Assembly (NCBI GenBank): GCA_013042035.1
Contig: JABDQX010000374.1
Span: 1 to 5,977 of the forward strand
DNA: 5,977 nucleotides
Source: Gammaproteobacteria bacterium
Lineage (GTDB): Bacteria; Pseudomonadota; Gammaproteobacteria; HK1
Direction: 5' to 3'
A program made the translations under genes and the position numbers. Shown here one piece after another: positions 5,819 to 5,977 of the stretch (position 1 is its first letter; each line of letters starts with the position of its first letter). The notes beneath the pieces were generated by a model that saw nothing but the letters and a program-made list of their open reading frames with translations, was not told the origin of the DNA and searched no databases.

Positions 5819-5944
5819 ATGCTATCAAACCGGACAGCACTGAGAATAATCGCTGTATTCAGGAATCCGGTGCGACTCGATGCAGTCCACGCTTGTTATG
5901 GTAAAAGTTCAATGTCCTTCAATGCCGCCGGGCTTTGCGAATGA
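5819..5944 (+). CDS. Hypothetical 41-residue ORF downstream of bamD
   Basis: I do not recognise this product. It starts MLSNRTALRIIAVF and ends FNAAGLCE, with two cysteines, several arginines and no clear membrane segment. It is supported by a strong Shine-Dalgarno (AGGAGAGG, 5803-5810, about 8 nt before the ATG) and by its TGA overlapping an ATG of the next ORF in an ATGA arrangement (5941-5944), as in translationally coupled pairs. Against it: short length, no known family, and codon use not clearly biased. It could be a leader peptide for the downstream gene or chance. No terminator is seen between bamD and this ORF. Confidence 0.35.
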   Translation: MLSNRTALRIIAVFRNPVRLDAVHACYGKSSMSFNAAGLCE

Positions 5945-5977
5945 GTGATCGCGGACAATGGCTGCGCGACATTGGCA
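5941..5977 (+). CDS. Possible start of a further gene (cut off by the right edge)
   Basis: Twelve codons are visible, reading MSDRGQWLRDIG, before the window ends. The ATG overlaps the stop of the 41-codon ORF. There is no clear Shine-Dalgarno of its own, so it would depend on coupling. The QWLRDIG pattern resembles the first helix of SAM domains found at the N-terminus of some bacterial adenylate/guanylate cyclase proteins (WLRxLGLxxY type), but 12 residues cannot settle it. Confidence 0.3.
   Translation, partial: MSDRGQWLRDIG

Overview
The window looks like ordinary bacterial chromosome, most likely from a gammaproteobacterium. RecJ aligns throughout with the enterobacterial type, and BamD is a lipoprotein of beta/gammaproteobacterial type. 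Base composition is moderate (mid-50s % GC by eye), with AT-rich gaps between genes. There is no rRNA, tRNA, CRISPR array or intact insertion sequence. The species cannot be fixed from sequence alone.

Layout, left to right. (1) The 3' part of a serine-hydrolase gene (class C beta-lactamase / 6-aminohexanoate-dimer hydrolase family) runs in from the left edge on the + strand. (2) It converges with recJ on the - strand; a short perfect hairpin sits at their shared 3' end. (3) A 224-bp gap separates recJ from a divergent + strand metabolic pair. That gap holds a 17-bp-period direct repeat and a perfect 12-bp-arm hairpin touching the Shine-Dalgarno of the next gene. (4) The pair encodes a family III CoA-transferase that closely resembles mesaconyl-CoA C1-C4 CoA transferase (Mct) and a two-hotdog hydratase resembling mesaconyl-C4-CoA hydratase (Meh). 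The 156-bp gap between them holds a REP-like palindrome and a second long hairpin, again just upstream of the Shine-Dalgarno. (5) A strong intrinsic terminator closes the pair. (6) A promoter overlapped by a 9-bp-arm inverted repeat leads into bamD. (7) The right end holds a 41-codon ORF with a good Shine-Dalgarno, whose stop overlaps the start of a further ORF cut off by the window.

How the genes work together: Mct and Meh would convert mesaconyl-C1-CoA to mesaconyl-C4-CoA and then to (S)-citramalyl-CoA. A lyase not present here would split the latter into acetyl-CoA and pyruvate. This is the glyoxylate plus propionyl-CoA assimilation half of the 3-hydroxypropionate bi-cycle known from Chloroflexus. 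Homologues are known in some proteobacteria, including Accumulibacter and some sulfur-oxidising symbionts. recJ (DNA repair) and bamD (outer membrane assembly) are unrelated housekeeping neighbours. I see no defence system or new mobile element. The most interesting signal is that both pathway genes carry a long perfect hairpin ending at or within 2 nt of their ribosome-binding site, with different sequences but the same placement.
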